From assembly GCA_040752975.1 (NCBI GenBank), contig JBFMHF010000001.1, positions 73,750 to 137,749 of the forward strand: a DNA stretch of 64,000 nt, given 5' to 3'. The position numbers were made by a program, and so were the translations under genes. This document shows positions 1 to 8,462 of the stretch, piece by piece. Below the pieces are notes generated by a model. That model was not told where the DNA came from, did not search any database, and saw nothing but the letters and a program-made list of their open reading frames with translations. Numbering within the stretch: position 1 is the stretch's first letter; the number at the start of each line of letters is the position of its first letter. Source of the stretch: JADLDB01 sp040752975. Lineage in GTDB: Bacteria > Myxococcota > Myxococcia > Myxococcales > Myxococcaceae.

Positions 1-163
1 TCCGGCGGACGGTGATCCCAAACTCCGAGAGCTCCGCGAAGAGGACATCGTTCCAGAGGGTGATCTGTTTCTCATCGACGTCGGCGGCGACCCAACCGCC
101 TTCCAGCAGCGTCACCGGCCGAGGGGCCTCGGCGAGGGCGAGCAACAGCGCGACGGAGAGCAT
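1..163 (-). CDS. Secreted protein of unknown function, N-terminal part only
   Basis: An open frame starts with ATG at 163 and runs off the window at base 1, giving 54 residues. The first twelve (MLSVALLLALAE) look like a signal peptide, followed by a mature start with VTLLEGGWVAADVDE. It lies 85 bases downstream of fdx on the same strand, so it may be read from the ISC operon or from its own promoter. No family can be recognised from so short a piece. The assignment as a real gene rests on the signal-peptide-like start and on codon use like that of its neighbours. Confidence 0.55.
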   Translation of the reverse strand, partial: MLSVALLLALAEAPRPVTLLEGGWVAADVDEKQITLWNDVLFAELSEFGITVRR

Positions 164-248
164 AGGAGCGCAAAGCGTAGCGCGGACGGGTCGACGCGGA
201 ATGAGGGAAATCCCCCGCGGACGGTCCCCGGTCTGGACGAAGAGCGGC

Positions 249-632
249 TCACGCGAACTTCGGCGGCGGCCACTTCCCCTCGGCCTCGAGCGCCTTCCGC
301 ACGTCCGGGTTCTCGTCCATGAACGCCTTGAGCGACTCCTCGGTGATCCACACGTCGAGCTCTTCGCCGTCCACCTTCGCCTGGCACGCCAGCCGGGAGT
401 TGGCCCTCACGTCGAAGGCCTGATCGAGGCGGTCGAGCTCCATGTCGTCCTGCTCGGGCAGCGACTCGAGGCCCTTCTTCACCCACACGTGGCACGTCGA
501 GCACGCGCACACGCCACCACACGAGTGGCCCACCTGCGCGCCGCACTGCTCGGCGGCCTCGAGGATCGTCGTGCCCTCCGGCACCTCCACCGAGAGCTCC
601 TGCAGCGGGCTACGGAAGACGATCCGGGGCAT
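249..632 (-). CDS. fdx: ISC-type [2Fe-2S] ferredoxin
   Basis: Small electron-transfer ferredoxin of the ISC iron-sulfur assembly system, thought to supply electrons to the IscS/IscU complex. The 127-residue protein carries the adrenodoxin-type cluster motif C38-x5-C44-x2-C47 and a fourth ligand C83, the spacing expected for ISC ferredoxins. A further cysteine, C42, lies inside the loop. The C-terminus is about 15 residues longer than the E. coli protein. The start overlaps the end of hscA by 23 bases, and the gene closes the iscS-iscU-iscA-hscB-hscA-fdx operon. The ATG at 632 is the only good start. Confidence 0.95.
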   Translation of the reverse strand: MPRIVFRSPLQELSVEVPEGTTILEAAEQCGAQVGHSCGGVCACSTCHVWVKKGLESLPEQDDMELDRLDQAFDVRANSRLACQAKVDGEELDVWITEESLKAFMDENPDVRKALEAEGKWPPPKFA

Positions 633-2481
633 GGGCCTCGAACTCCTCCATGCGGTGGCCGACCGCGGCCTTCCCGATGGCGCGGTTCATGATCTTCTCG
701 ACGAAGGGCCGCGCGAGCGTGTCCGTCTCGTGGATCGCGCTCTTGAGCTGCTCGTGGTCCTTCGTGGTGGCCAGGAGCGTCTCCAGCGCCGACAGCGAGG
801 CCTCCAGTGCGCGGCGCTCCTCCATGGACAAGAGGTCGCCGTTCTCCTTCAGCTGCTTGGCGGCGTCCATCAGCATCCGTCGGGCTTCGACCTGCTGCTC
901 GATCAGCAGGCGGTTCTTCACGTCCTCCTCGGCGTGATCGATCGAGTCGAGCAGCATCTGCTCGATCTCCTCATCGGTGAGGCCGTGCGTGGGCTTCACG
1001 GTGATCTGCTGCTCCACGCCCGTCGACAGCTCCTTCGCCGACACGGAGAGGATCCCGTCCGCGTCGACCTTGAAGGTCACCTGTACGCGGCCCATTCCCG
1101 CGGCCAGGGGAGGGATCCCCGACAGCCGGAACTTCGCCAGCGAGCGGCAGTCCTTCACCAGCTCGCGCTCGCCCTGCACCACGTGGATGTCCATCGCCGT
1201 CTGGCCGTCCTGGAACGTGGTGAAGATCTGCGCCTGCGCGGTGGGGATCGCGGAGTTTCGCGTGACGATCTTCTCCGCGATGCCCCCCATCGTCTCGAGC
1301 CCCAGCGACAGGGGGATCACGTCGAGCAACAACACCTCGTCCTTGCGCGCCTCGTTCGTCAGCAGATCCGCCTGCACCGCCGCGCCCAGCGCCACCACCT
1401 GATCGGGATCGATGTCGTGGAGCGCTTCCTGCCCGAACAGCTCCGCGACGTACCGCCGCACCGCCGGCACCCGTGTCGAGCCGCCCACCAGCACCACGCC
1501 CTTCACGTCGGCCGGCGTCACCCCCGCGTCTTTGAGCGCGCGCTTCACCGCGAGACCGGTCTTCTTGAGCAGCGCGTCGATCCACTGCTCGAAGTCCTCG
1601 CGCCGGACAGGGAAGGGGACGCCCTCGAAGACGAGCTCGGTGGAGTCCACCTCGGTGAGCCGCTCCTTCGCCGCGCGCGCCGCCTGGAGAAGGGTGGCGA
1701 TCTGCGAGGGCGTGAGCTCCGTGAGGCCTCGCGCCTCCATCAGCTTCTGGACGATCGCCCGATCGAAGTCGTCGCCGCCCAGCGCCGAGTCGCCGCCCAC
1801 CGCCTTCACCTGGAAGACGCCGTCCACCAGCTCGAGGATGGAGATGTCCAACGTCCCGCCCCCGAGATCGTAGACGGCGTAGAGGCCCTGCGCGCCCTTG
1901 TCGAGCCCGTACGCAAGCGCCGCGGCGGTGGGCTCGTTGAGCAGCCGCAGCACCTCGAGCCCCGCCAGCCGCCCCGCGTCCTTCGTCGCCTGCCGCTGCG
2001 CGTCGTCGAAGTACGCCGGCACGGTGATCACCGCCTGCTCGACCTTCGTGGCGAAGTACGACTCCGCGCGGCGCTTGAGCTGCCGGAGGATCTCTCCGGA
2101 CACCTCGATCGGCGTCACCGGCTGCCCGCCCGCCACCTGGAAGCGGACGATCCCGGAGGTCCCGGGGACGAAGTGGTACGCGCCCAGCTTCTTCGTCTCC
2201 ACGTCGCCGAGGGACTTCCCCATGAAGCGCTTCACCGACTTGATCACGTCGGTGGGATGCGCCGCCAGTTGCTCCACGGCCGGGCGGCCGACGATCACGC
2301 CGCCGTTCTGGTGGTAGTGCACGACGGAGGGCAGGAGCAGCGAATCCCCCACGTCCACCGGCACGCAGCGCGGCTTCCCGTTCACCACGGCAGCCACGAG
2401 CGAGTTGGTGGTCCCCAGGTCGATGCCCACCACCTGGCCCTTCGGCTTCAGCGGATCATGGATCTGCAGGTAGCCCTTCAC
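610..2481 (-). CDS. hscA: Hsp70-family chaperone HscA for iron-sulfur cluster transfer
   Basis: Specialised Hsp70 that, with HscB, helps release clusters from the scaffold IscU. The 623-residue product is close to the usual length of about 616. The nucleotide-binding domain begins with IDLGTTNS at 20-27 and carries the Hsp70 phosphate and connect motifs (YDLGGGTLDIS, GGSTRVP). The substrate-binding domain follows. I place the start at the GTG at 2481, because it shares bases with the hscB stop (GTGA, 4-base overlap), indicating translational coupling. The open frame continues upstream through hscB in another reading frame, but that extension is an artefact. Confidence 0.95.
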   Translation of the reverse strand: MKGYLQIHDPLKPKGQVVGIDLGTTNSLVAAVVNGKPRCVPVDVGDSLLLPSVVHYHQNGGVIVGRPAVEQLAAHPTDVIKSVKRFMGKSLGDVETKKLGAYHFVPGTSGIVRFQVAGGQPVTPIEVSGEILRQLKRRAESYFATKVEQAVITVPAYFDDAQRQATKDAGRLAGLEVLRLLNEPTAAALAYGLDKGAQGLYAVYDLGGGTLDISILELVDGVFQVKAVGGDSALGGDDFDRAIVQKLMEARGLTELTPSQIATLLQAARAAKERLTEVDSTELVFEGVPFPVRREDFEQWIDALLKKTGLAVKRALKDAGVTPADVKGVVLVGGSTRVPAVRRYVAELFGQEALHDIDPDQVVALGAAVQADLLTNEARKDEVLLLDVIPLSLGLETMGGIAEKIVTRNSAIPTAQAQIFTTFQDGQTAMDIHVVQGERELVKDCRSLAKFRLSGIPPLAAGMGRVQVTFKVDADGILSVSAKELSTGVEQQITVKPTHGLTDEEIEQMLLDSIDHAEEDVKNRLLIEQQVEARRMLMDAAKQLKENGDLLSMEERRALEASLSALETLLATTKDHEQLKSAIHETDTLARPFVEKIMNRAIGKAAVGHRMEEFEAHAPDRLP

Positions 2482-2999
2482 GACAAGAGCTCCTCTTCGA
2501 ACGCGTCGACCTCTTCGAGGAAGCGCGCGTAGTAGCGCAGCCGCCCGAGCGCCTGGGTCGCGGCCGGCACGTCGTCCTTCTCGAGGGCGGCCTTCGCCTG
2601 GGCGAGCTGCGCGTCGCGGGCGGTGCGGATCTCGGCGGCCATCGCGTGGGCCCCGTCGAGATCGCGCTTCGCCTTCACGCCCTCGAGCGCCTCGCGCCGT
2701 TCCATGATCTCCTCGAGGAAGTCCATCGGCATCTGCAGCTTCGCCGCGGCCTGCTCGCTCTCGAGGTCCACGCCCTTGAGCCTCAACAGGTACAGCGCGC
2801 GCCGCACCGGGTCCTTCAGGATCTTCACGCCTTCGTTGAGCGAGGCGGTCTTCTCCGCGGCGACTCTTCGCGCGTGGGCGTCTGCGCCGACCAGGCGATC
2901 CGGGTGCACCTCGAGGGACAGCTCCCGGAAGCGCTGCTCGAGCGCCTTCACGTCGAGATCCACTGTCCTGGGGAAGCCGTACAGCTCGAAGTAGTCCAT
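2478..2999 (-). CDS. hscB: J-domain co-chaperone HscB
   Basis: Co-chaperone that brings IscU to HscA and stimulates its ATPase. It has 173 residues against 171 in E. coli. The N-terminal J domain (about 1-75) holds the HPD tripeptide at 32-34, after a DYFELYGFP start typical of HscB. The C-terminal part is a helical region that in the family binds IscU. It lies 20 bases downstream of iscA and its stop overlaps the hscA start by four bases. Confidence 0.95.
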   Translation of the reverse strand: MDYFELYGFPRTVDLDVKALEQRFRELSLEVHPDRLVGADAHARRVAAEKTASLNEGVKILKDPVRRALYLLRLKGVDLESEQAAAKLQMPMDFLEEIMERREALEGVKAKRDLDGAHAMAAEIRTARDAQLAQAKAALEKDDVPAATQALGRLRYYARFLEEVDAFEEELLS

Positions 3000-3019
3000 G
3001 ACCGCGCCTTGCCTTCACG

Positions 3020-3412
3020 TCAGACGGTGAAGGACTCGCCGCAGCCGCACGCAGCCTTCTCGTTCGGGTTCCGCAGCTTGAAGCCCGACGCCAGCAGTCC
3101 TTCCTCGTACACGAGCTCCGTGCCCATCAGGTACAGGTAGCTCTTCGGATCCACGAAGACGCGCACGCCTTCGCGCTCGAACACCTTGTCCCGCTCCTTC
3201 GCCTTCTCCGCCCACTCCATGTGGTAGGCGAGGCCCGAGCAACCGCCACCCTTCACCGCGATCCGCAGGCCCGCCTCGGGCGTGTTGCGCTCGGACAACA
3301 GGCGCTTCAAGCGCTGCACCGCGGAGTCGGACAGGCCGATGCCCTTCAGGGTGGGCTTACCGACGACAGGAGGCGCCGCCGGCGTTTGGGTGGAGATCGT
3401 CTCGGTCATCAT
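3020..3412 (-). CDS. iscA: A-type iron-sulfur carrier IscA
   Basis: A-type carrier that receives clusters or iron and passes them to target proteins. The 130-residue product has the three conserved cysteines, C58 in GGGCSG and C122/C124 in CGCGESF. It carries a 20-residue Thr/Pro-rich N-terminal tail that is not part of the A-type fold. The ATG at 3412 overlaps the iscU stop (TGATG), which decides the start. A second ATG follows directly and could also be used. Gene order iscU-iscA-hscB matches the classical isc operon. Confidence 0.95.
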   Translation of the reverse strand: MMTETISTQTPAAPPVVGKPTLKGIGLSDSAVQRLKRLLSERNTPEAGLRIAVKGGGCSGLAYHMEWAEKAKERDKVFEREGVRVFVDPKSYLYLMGTELVYEEGLLASGFKLRNPNEKAACGCGESFTV

Positions 3413-3837
3413 CACGTCCCCGTCGTGGCGTCCTGCGCCGGCGCCGCGCCCAACCGCTTCGCCCGCTTCTCCTGGAAGTCCTTGATCGCCGCCTTGATCG
3501 CGTCCTCGGCCAGCACGCTGCAGTGGATCTTCACCGGGGGCAGCGACAGCTCCTTCGCGATCTCCTTGTTGGTGATCTTCTGGGCGTCTTCGATCGACTT
3601 GCCCTTGACCCACTCGGTGACGAGCGAGGACGAGGCGATCGCCGAGCCGCAGCCGAAGGTCTTGAACTTCGCGTCCTGGATGGTGCCGTCGTCGGTGATC
3701 TTGAGCTGCAGCCGCATCACGTCGCCGCAGGCGGGCGCGCCCACCAGCCCCGTGCCCACGTTCGGATCATCCTTGTCCAGGGTGCCGACGTTCCGGCTGT
3801 GCTCGAAGTGATCGATGACTTTGTCGGTGTACGCCAT
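3412..3837 (-). CDS. iscU: Iron-sulfur scaffold protein IscU
   Basis: Scaffold on which [2Fe-2S] and [4Fe-4S] clusters are built from sulfur given by IscS. All expected residues are visible: C37, D39, C63, H105 and C106, and the HscA recognition motif LPPVK at 99-103. The 141-residue length is about 13 more than in E. coli because of a C-terminal Ala/Thr-rich tail. It starts 18 bases after iscS and overlaps iscA by one base. Confidence 0.97.
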   Translation of the reverse strand: MAYTDKVIDHFEHSRNVGTLDKDDPNVGTGLVGAPACGDVMRLQLKITDDGTIQDAKFKTFGCGSAIASSSLVTEWVKGKSIEDAQKITNKEIAKELSLPPVKIHCSVLAEDAIKAAIKDFQEKRAKRLGAAPAQDATTGT

Positions 3838-3855
3838 GGGATCCTCCAGAAGCCT

Positions 3856-5217
3856 TCAGTGTGCTGCCCAGTGAATCGACTTGAGGTCGATGCCTTCGCG
3901 GGCCATTTCGTAGAGCGGGCTCATCTCGCGCAGGCGCGTGACGGCCTTCACCATCAGCTCGATCACGTAGTCGACCTCTTCCTCGGTGGTGAAGCGGCCG
4001 AGCCCGAAGCGGATCGAGGAGTGCGCGAGGTCCTCATCGATGCCCAGCGCGCGCAGGACGTAGGACGGCTCGAGCGAGGCCGAGGTGCACGCGCTGCCCG
4101 AGGACACCGCCACGTCCTTGATGGCCATCATCAGCGCCTCGCCCTCGACGTAGGCGAAGGAGACGTTGAGGTTGCCGGGGAGCCGGTGCTCGATGGAGCC
4201 GTTGATGTGCAGCATGTCGAGCTTCTCGGACAGGCCCTTCCAGAGCCGCTCCCGGAGCGCCAGAAGCCGCTTCGCCTCCGTCTCCATCTCGGCCTTCGCC
4301 AGCTCGGCCGCCTTGCCGAAGCCCACGATGCCCGCGACGTTCAACGTTCCGGACCGCATGCCGCGCTCGTGCCCGCCGCCGTCGATGATCGGCGCGATGC
4401 GCACACGGGGCTTCCGCCGCACGTACAGGGCGCCCACGCCCTTGGGGCCGTACATCTTGTGCGCGGTGATGGAGACGAGATCGGCCTTCGCGGCCTCCAC
4501 GTCGAAGGGCACCTTGCCCAGCCCCTGCACCGCGTCGGTGTGGAAGAGGACGCCCTTCTTGCGGCAGAGCGCGCCGATCTCGTTGACCGGCTGCACGACG
4601 CCGATCTCGTTGTTGGCCAGCATGATGGAGACGAGCACCGTCTTGTCGGTGATCGCCGCCTCCAGCTCGGCGAGATCCACCAGCCCGTCCTTCTTCGGCT
4701 TCAAGTACGTGACGCGCGCGCCGGTGCGGATGGCGCCGATCCACCGCTTGAGCACGTCGTCCTTCTCGAGCTCGTGCTTGATCTCCAGCGCGGCCAGCTC
4801 CTCGGGCTGCACGTCCCGGCCGGTGAGCTCCATCAGGCGCATCAGCTTGAGCTCGTCGATCCGCTCCTGGCGCTGCCGCTCGAGCCGCTTGCAGGTGTCC
4901 AGCACCGCCTTGTGCTCGGTCTGCACGGTGACGATGTGATCGCCCTTGTCCCGGTAGAACTCGATCACGCCCTTGATCGCCAGGTTGTCGGACTCCGTCG
5001 CGCCCGAGGTGAAGACGATCTCCTTGTCGGAGGCGCCGATCAGCGCGGCCACCTGCTTGCGCGCCTTCTCCACCGCCGCCTCCGCCTTCCACCCGAACGC
5101 GTGGTTGCGCGACGCCGCGTTGCCAAAGTCCTCATGGAGGTACGGCTGCATCGCCTCCAGCACCCGGGGATCGAGGGGCGTCGTGGCGTGGTAGTCCATG
5201 TAGATCGGCAGCTTCAT
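3856..5217 (-). CDS. iscS: Cysteine desulfurase IscS with an internal insertion
   Basis: PLP enzyme that takes sulfur from cysteine as a persulfide for iron-sulfur clusters and thio-modified tRNA. The PLP lysine is K254 (AHKMYG) and the catalytic cysteine is C377 in SSGSACTSASLEPS, and the C-terminus matches classical IscS closely. At 453 residues it is about 49 longer than the E. coli enzyme. The extra stretch lies at about 115-163, between KAVLDTCKRLER and ARVTYLKP, and looks helical and charged. It is first gene of the ISC operon; no iscR precedes it in this window. Confidence 0.96.
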   Translation of the reverse strand: MKLPIYMDYHATTPLDPRVLEAMQPYLHEDFGNAASRNHAFGWKAEAAVEKARKQVAALIGASDKEIVFTSGATESDNLAIKGVIEFYRDKGDHIVTVQTEHKAVLDTCKRLERQRQERIDELKLMRLMELTGRDVQPEELAALEIKHELEKDDVLKRWIGAIRTGARVTYLKPKKDGLVDLAELEAAITDKTVLVSIMLANNEIGVVQPVNEIGALCRKKGVLFHTDAVQGLGKVPFDVEAAKADLVSITAHKMYGPKGVGALYVRRKPRVRIAPIIDGGGHERGMRSGTLNVAGIVGFGKAAELAKAEMETEAKRLLALRERLWKGLSEKLDMLHINGSIEHRLPGNLNVSFAYVEGEALMMAIKDVAVSSGSACTSASLEPSYVLRALGIDEDLAHSSIRFGLGRFTTEEEVDYVIELMVKAVTRLREMSPLYEMAREGIDLKSIHWAAH

Positions 5218-5232
5218 GCAGGCCCTCGAATG

Positions 5233-5297
5233 TGGACCAAGAAGGTCCAGATTGATTTCTCTTGTAACGGCTCGGAAGTGGACTCGTCAAGTCCACT
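5233..5297 (-). promoter_or_regulatory. isc operon promoter with two matching palindromic operators
   Basis: Read on the minus strand there is a -35-like TTGACG (5290-5285), an 18-base spacer and a -10-like TACAAG (5266-5261). Two 17-base palindromes of the form TGGAC-N7-GTCCA lie at 5279-5295 and 5233-5249. The upstream copy contains the -35 box in its centre and extends to 8-base arms (5277-5297); the other lies just past the expected transcription start. The GACT-N5-AGTC core of the first resembles the IscR type 1 operator. Binding by an IscR/Rrf2-type repressor is inference. Confidence 0.6.
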
Positions 5298-5522
5298 ATG
5301 AGTCAGTTCAATGGCTTACGGCGTCGATGAGGCGGAAGATCAAGGGCTTCGCCCACAGGATGGCCCGCTGAGGGCGACCGCCTCGATTCGATGCGCTTCA
5401 GGGTGGCACTCCCGCTCCTCTTCGGTGCAGCGCCGAGACGCAACCAGCCGAGAGTGCTCTGGGAGCTGTCAGGCCAGCGCGATGCAGAGGCAGGCGTCAC
5501 CTCGCTCGAAAGGAGCCGCCAC
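5298..5522. other. Intergenic region between the isc promoter and the SPFH gene
   Basis: About 225 bases with no convincing gene. Short open frames exist, but none has a recognisable product or a good ribosome-binding site. The right end holds the ribosome-binding site AGGAG (5511-5515) for the next gene. A promoter for that gene must lie here, but I could not pick one out. Confidence 0.4.
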
Positions 5523-7004
5523 ATGACTCGCCCCGTCCCGTCCGTGATCGTCCAGTCGATGCCGTCCGAGCCGCAGCCCACCCGGTACCACGACGGTTGG
5601 CGGCGCGGAAAACCCGAAGAGGATCCGGAGAAGATCAAGCGCTGGGGGTGGATCAGCGCGAAGCCCAGCGAGTTCCTGATCCGCATGCGCGGCGGCCGCG
5701 TGATCACCCAGGGGCAGGGCGCCACCCTCTTCAAGTGGCCGTGGGACTCGGTGGCCATCGTCCCCACCAGCATCCAGCGCCTGCACTTCGTGGCGGATCA
5801 GATCACCCAGGAGAAGGTGGGCGTGAAGGTGACGGGCATCGCCGTCTACCGGATCGCCGAGCCGCTGATCGCCTTCCGCATGCTGAACTTCAGCTTCCCC
5901 GAGCGCGCGCAGGAGAAGCTCGCCCAGATGATGGAAGAGATGTGCGTGGGCGCGTCGCGGCGCCTCATCGCCAACCTGTCCGTCGAGCAGTGCCTCACCC
6001 GGCGCAAGGAGGCGCTCTCCACCGAGCTGATCCGCGAGATCGCCCCCGTGGTGTCCGGCACGGGCCGCGTTCAGGACGGCACCGACCGCGGCTGGGGCCT
6101 CGTCGTCGACACCATCGAGATCCAGGACGTGAAGGTGATGAGCGCGCAGGTGTTCGCGAACATGCAGGCCCGCTTCCGCCAGGATCAGGAACGCCTGGCC
6201 CGCGAAGCGGAGCTCGCCAAGGAGCGTGCGGTCCGCACCGACGAGACGTCCACCCAGCGGCAGCTGCAGCTCGCGAAGGTGGAGGCGTCCGACGAGATCC
6301 GCCGCCGTACCCAGGCTTCAGAAGAAGAGGCCCGCCTCGAGAAGCTGGCCAGCGACGCTCGGGTGGAGGAGCAGCGGCTCGCCCAGGAGCGCGCGACGAA
6401 GGCGGCCCAGCTGGCCTCCGAGCGCGAGCAGCAGCTGTCCCGCATCGCCGTGCAACAGGAGCTCAAGCAGCGGCAGGCGCTGGCCGAGCAGTCCGCCGCG
6501 CTGGAGAAGCTGCAGAACGAGGCCACGCTCCAGGCCGAGAAGCTGCGCGCCGAGATGGAGGCGATCCGCCTGCGCGCGGATCAGGAGCACCTCGAACACC
6601 AGGCCCGGCTGGCCGAGGAGCAGCAGAGGATCGAGTTGCTCCGTTCCCAGGCCGAGGCCGCCGAGGCGAAGCGCGTGCTGGCGGAGATCGAAGCCCGCAC
6701 CGTGGAGCTGGAGGTGCTCAAGCAGCAGCACCTCGCGAAGCTGGAGCTCGAGCGCGCCGAGAAGCTGCGGCAGATCGAGAACACGCTGTCGCCCGAGGTG
6801 ATCCAGCTCGCGGTGGCCAACAAGCTCCCGGAGCTCGCCCAGGCCTTCCAGCAGAAGATGGGTGAGGTGCACGTCACCGCCGTCGATGGCGCCAACCCCT
6901 TCGGCTACGTCGCCGCCGCGGTGGAGGGCGTGATGGGGCTCGCCCGCAGCGCTGGCCTCAACCTGCCCAGGCCGGAGCCAAAGCCCGAAAACTCCAACGA
7001 CTGA
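5523..7004 (+). CDS. SPFH/band 7 domain protein with long coiled coil
   Basis: Flotillin-like or band 7-like protein of 493 residues. The N-terminal 230 residues contain an SPFH-like core (ITQEKVGVKVTGIAVYRI, followed by helical segments). About 235-440 is a long Glu/Arg/Gln/Ala-rich coiled coil with repeated EEQQRIELL-type heptads, and a short tail follows. No clear transmembrane segment or signal peptide is seen, so membrane attachment is uncertain. The start at 5523 is chosen because AGGAG lies seven bases upstream; an earlier in-frame ATG at 5391 lacks one and would add an Arg-rich stretch unlike the family. Function is unknown; scaffolding is only a family-based guess. Confidence 0.75.
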   Translation: MTRPVPSVIVQSMPSEPQPTRYHDGWRRGKPEEDPEKIKRWGWISAKPSEFLIRMRGGRVITQGQGATLFKWPWDSVAIVPTSIQRLHFVADQITQEKVGVKVTGIAVYRIAEPLIAFRMLNFSFPERAQEKLAQMMEEMCVGASRRLIANLSVEQCLTRRKEALSTELIREIAPVVSGTGRVQDGTDRGWGLVVDTIEIQDVKVMSAQVFANMQARFRQDQERLAREAELAKERAVRTDETSTQRQLQLAKVEASDEIRRRTQASEEEARLEKLASDARVEEQRLAQERATKAAQLASEREQQLSRIAVQQELKQRQALAEQSAALEKLQNEATLQAEKLRAEMEAIRLRADQEHLEHQARLAEEQQRIELLRSQAEAAEAKRVLAEIEARTVELEVLKQQHLAKLELERAEKLRQIENTLSPEVIQLAVANKLPELAQAFQQKMGEVHVTAVDGANPFGYVAAAVEGVMGLARSAGLNLPRPEPKPENSND

Positions 7005-7061
7005 GCGCGATTACGCGAATCCCCTGAAACGCCGCGCGGCTCTCTGGCATACAGAGGGCAC

Positions 7062-8462
7062 ATGCGGCGCACACAGGTCATCGGTCTGGCATTCCTCGCG
7101 GCCATCGGGCTCGCGGTGATCCCGCTCATCATCCCCGCAGGCCCGACGTCGTCGCTTGATGCGTCGGGTCTGCTCGAGTCCGGACGCATGTGGGTCGCCG
7201 CAGGCACCATTTTCCTGGGGGGGCTCCTCACTGCCCTGACGCCCTGTGTGTACCCGCTGATCCCGATCACCGTGGGCGTCTTCGGGGCGCGCAAGGCGGA
7301 CAGCCGGGGCCGCGCCTTCGTCCTCACCACTGCGTACGTCGTGGGCATGGGCGCCGTCTTCAGCGCGCTCGGCGTCTTCGCGGCGCTGTCGGGCAAGGCC
7401 TTCGGCTCGATGCTGGGCAACGTCTGGGTGGTGCTGGGCCTGGCCGTCTTCCTCGTGCTGCTGGCGACGTCCATGTTCGGCGCCTTCGAGCTGGCGCTCC
7501 CCACCGGGCTGGCCACGAAGCTGAACAACGTCGGCGGCGGCGGCCTCGTCGGCGCCTTCCTCATGGGCAGCGTGGCGGGCTTCCTCGCGGCGCCGTGCAC
7601 GGGCCCGGTGCTGACGGGTGTGCTGGCCTGGGTGTCGCGCACGCAGGATCCCGTGGTGGGGGCGGCGCTCCTCTTCACCTACGCGCTGGGCATCGGCGTC
7701 CCCTTCTTCTTGATCGGCGTCTTCACCGTGCGGCTGCCCAAGGGCGGGGTGTGGATGGAGTGGGTGAAGAGCTTCTTCGGCATCGCGCTGCTGGCGCTGG
7801 CGGCCGGCTACATCCGGGACGTCGCCGAGCCGCTGCAGGGCCTGCTGACGTCGATCGCCACGGCCCTCGGGCAGTCCGGCGTCATCGCGGTGGCGGCGGC
7901 GCTGTCCTTCGCTGGCGTGCTCGCCGGCGCGATCCACCTCTCCTTCAAGGAAGGCAGGCAGTGGATCGGCAAGGGCCTCGGCGTGGCGGCGTTGCTGGTG
8001 GCCTTCCTCGTGCGCATGGCCAGCCCGGCGCCGGCGGTGACGGGCGGGGAGGGTCAGGAGTTCGCCTGGACGCTCACCTTCGACGCGCACAAGGCGAACT
8101 CGGCCAGCCCCTTCGAGCAGGCGCTGGCGCAGGCGAAGGCGGACTGCAAGCCGGTGATGATCGACTTCTTCGCCGACTGGTGCGCGGCGTGTAAGGAGCT
8201 CGATCAACACACCTACGTGGCGAAGGACGTCGTGCACGAGGCGCACCGCTTCGTCACCATCAAGGTGGACGGCACCGAGGATCACGACGTGCTCGAGTCG
8301 CTCTACCAGCGCTTCGGCATCCAGGGCCTGCCTACGGTGGCCTTCGTCGATCCGCTGGGCAACGTCCTCGACAGCCCCCGCGTCACCGGCTTTCTGCCTC
8401 CGGAGAAGTTCGTGAAGGAGATGCAGAAGGTGGCCATCGCGACGTGTACGGCCTCGCCGTGA
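7062..8462 (+). CDS. DsbD-type thiol:disulfide transporter lacking the alpha domain
   Basis: Inner-membrane reductant transporter that moves electrons from cytoplasmic thioredoxin to the periplasm. The membrane domain (about 40-320) has multiple hydrophobic helices with the paired cysteines C62 (TPCVYP) and C179 (APCTGP). The C-terminal thioredoxin domain (about 335-465) has the active site W373-C374-A-A-C377. The N-terminal immunoglobulin-like alpha domain of E. coli DsbD is absent, as in ScsB- or CcdA-like short forms. The stop overlaps the next gene by four bases, so it heads a coupled chain of envelope genes. Confidence 0.9.
   Translation: MRRTQVIGLAFLAAIGLAVIPLIIPAGPTSSLDASGLLESGRMWVAAGTIFLGGLLTALTPCVYPLIPITVGVFGARKADSRGRAFVLTTAYVVGMGAVFSALGVFAALSGKAFGSMLGNVWVVLGLAVFLVLLATSMFGAFELALPTGLATKLNNVGGGGLVGAFLMGSVAGFLAAPCTGPVLTGVLAWVSRTQDPVVGAALLFTYALGIGVPFFLIGVFTVRLPKGGVWMEWVKSFFGIALLALAAGYIRDVAEPLQGLLTSIATALGQSGVIAVAAALSFAGVLAGAIHLSFKEGRQWIGKGLGVAALLVAFLVRMASPAPAVTGGEGQEFAWTLTFDAHKANSASPFEQALAQAKADCKPVMIDFFADWCAACKELDQHTYVAKDVVHEAHRFVTIKVDGTEDHDVLESLYQRFGIQGLPTVAFVDPLGNVLDSPRVTGFLPPEKFVKEMQKVAIATCTASP

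Noticed and set aside
442..2532. Long plus-strand open frame over the isc genes
   Set aside because: It is rich in His, Leu and Arg, matches no family and lies opposite hscA and fdx, which have clear motifs. A shadow of GC-rich coding.
5311..5526. Small open frame upstream of the SPFH gene
   Set aside because: No ribosome-binding site, no recognisable product, and it runs into the start of the next gene.
5597..6865. Open frame inside the SPFH gene
   Set aside because: Arg/Gly/Pro-rich shifted reading of the coiled-coil gene; no family signal.
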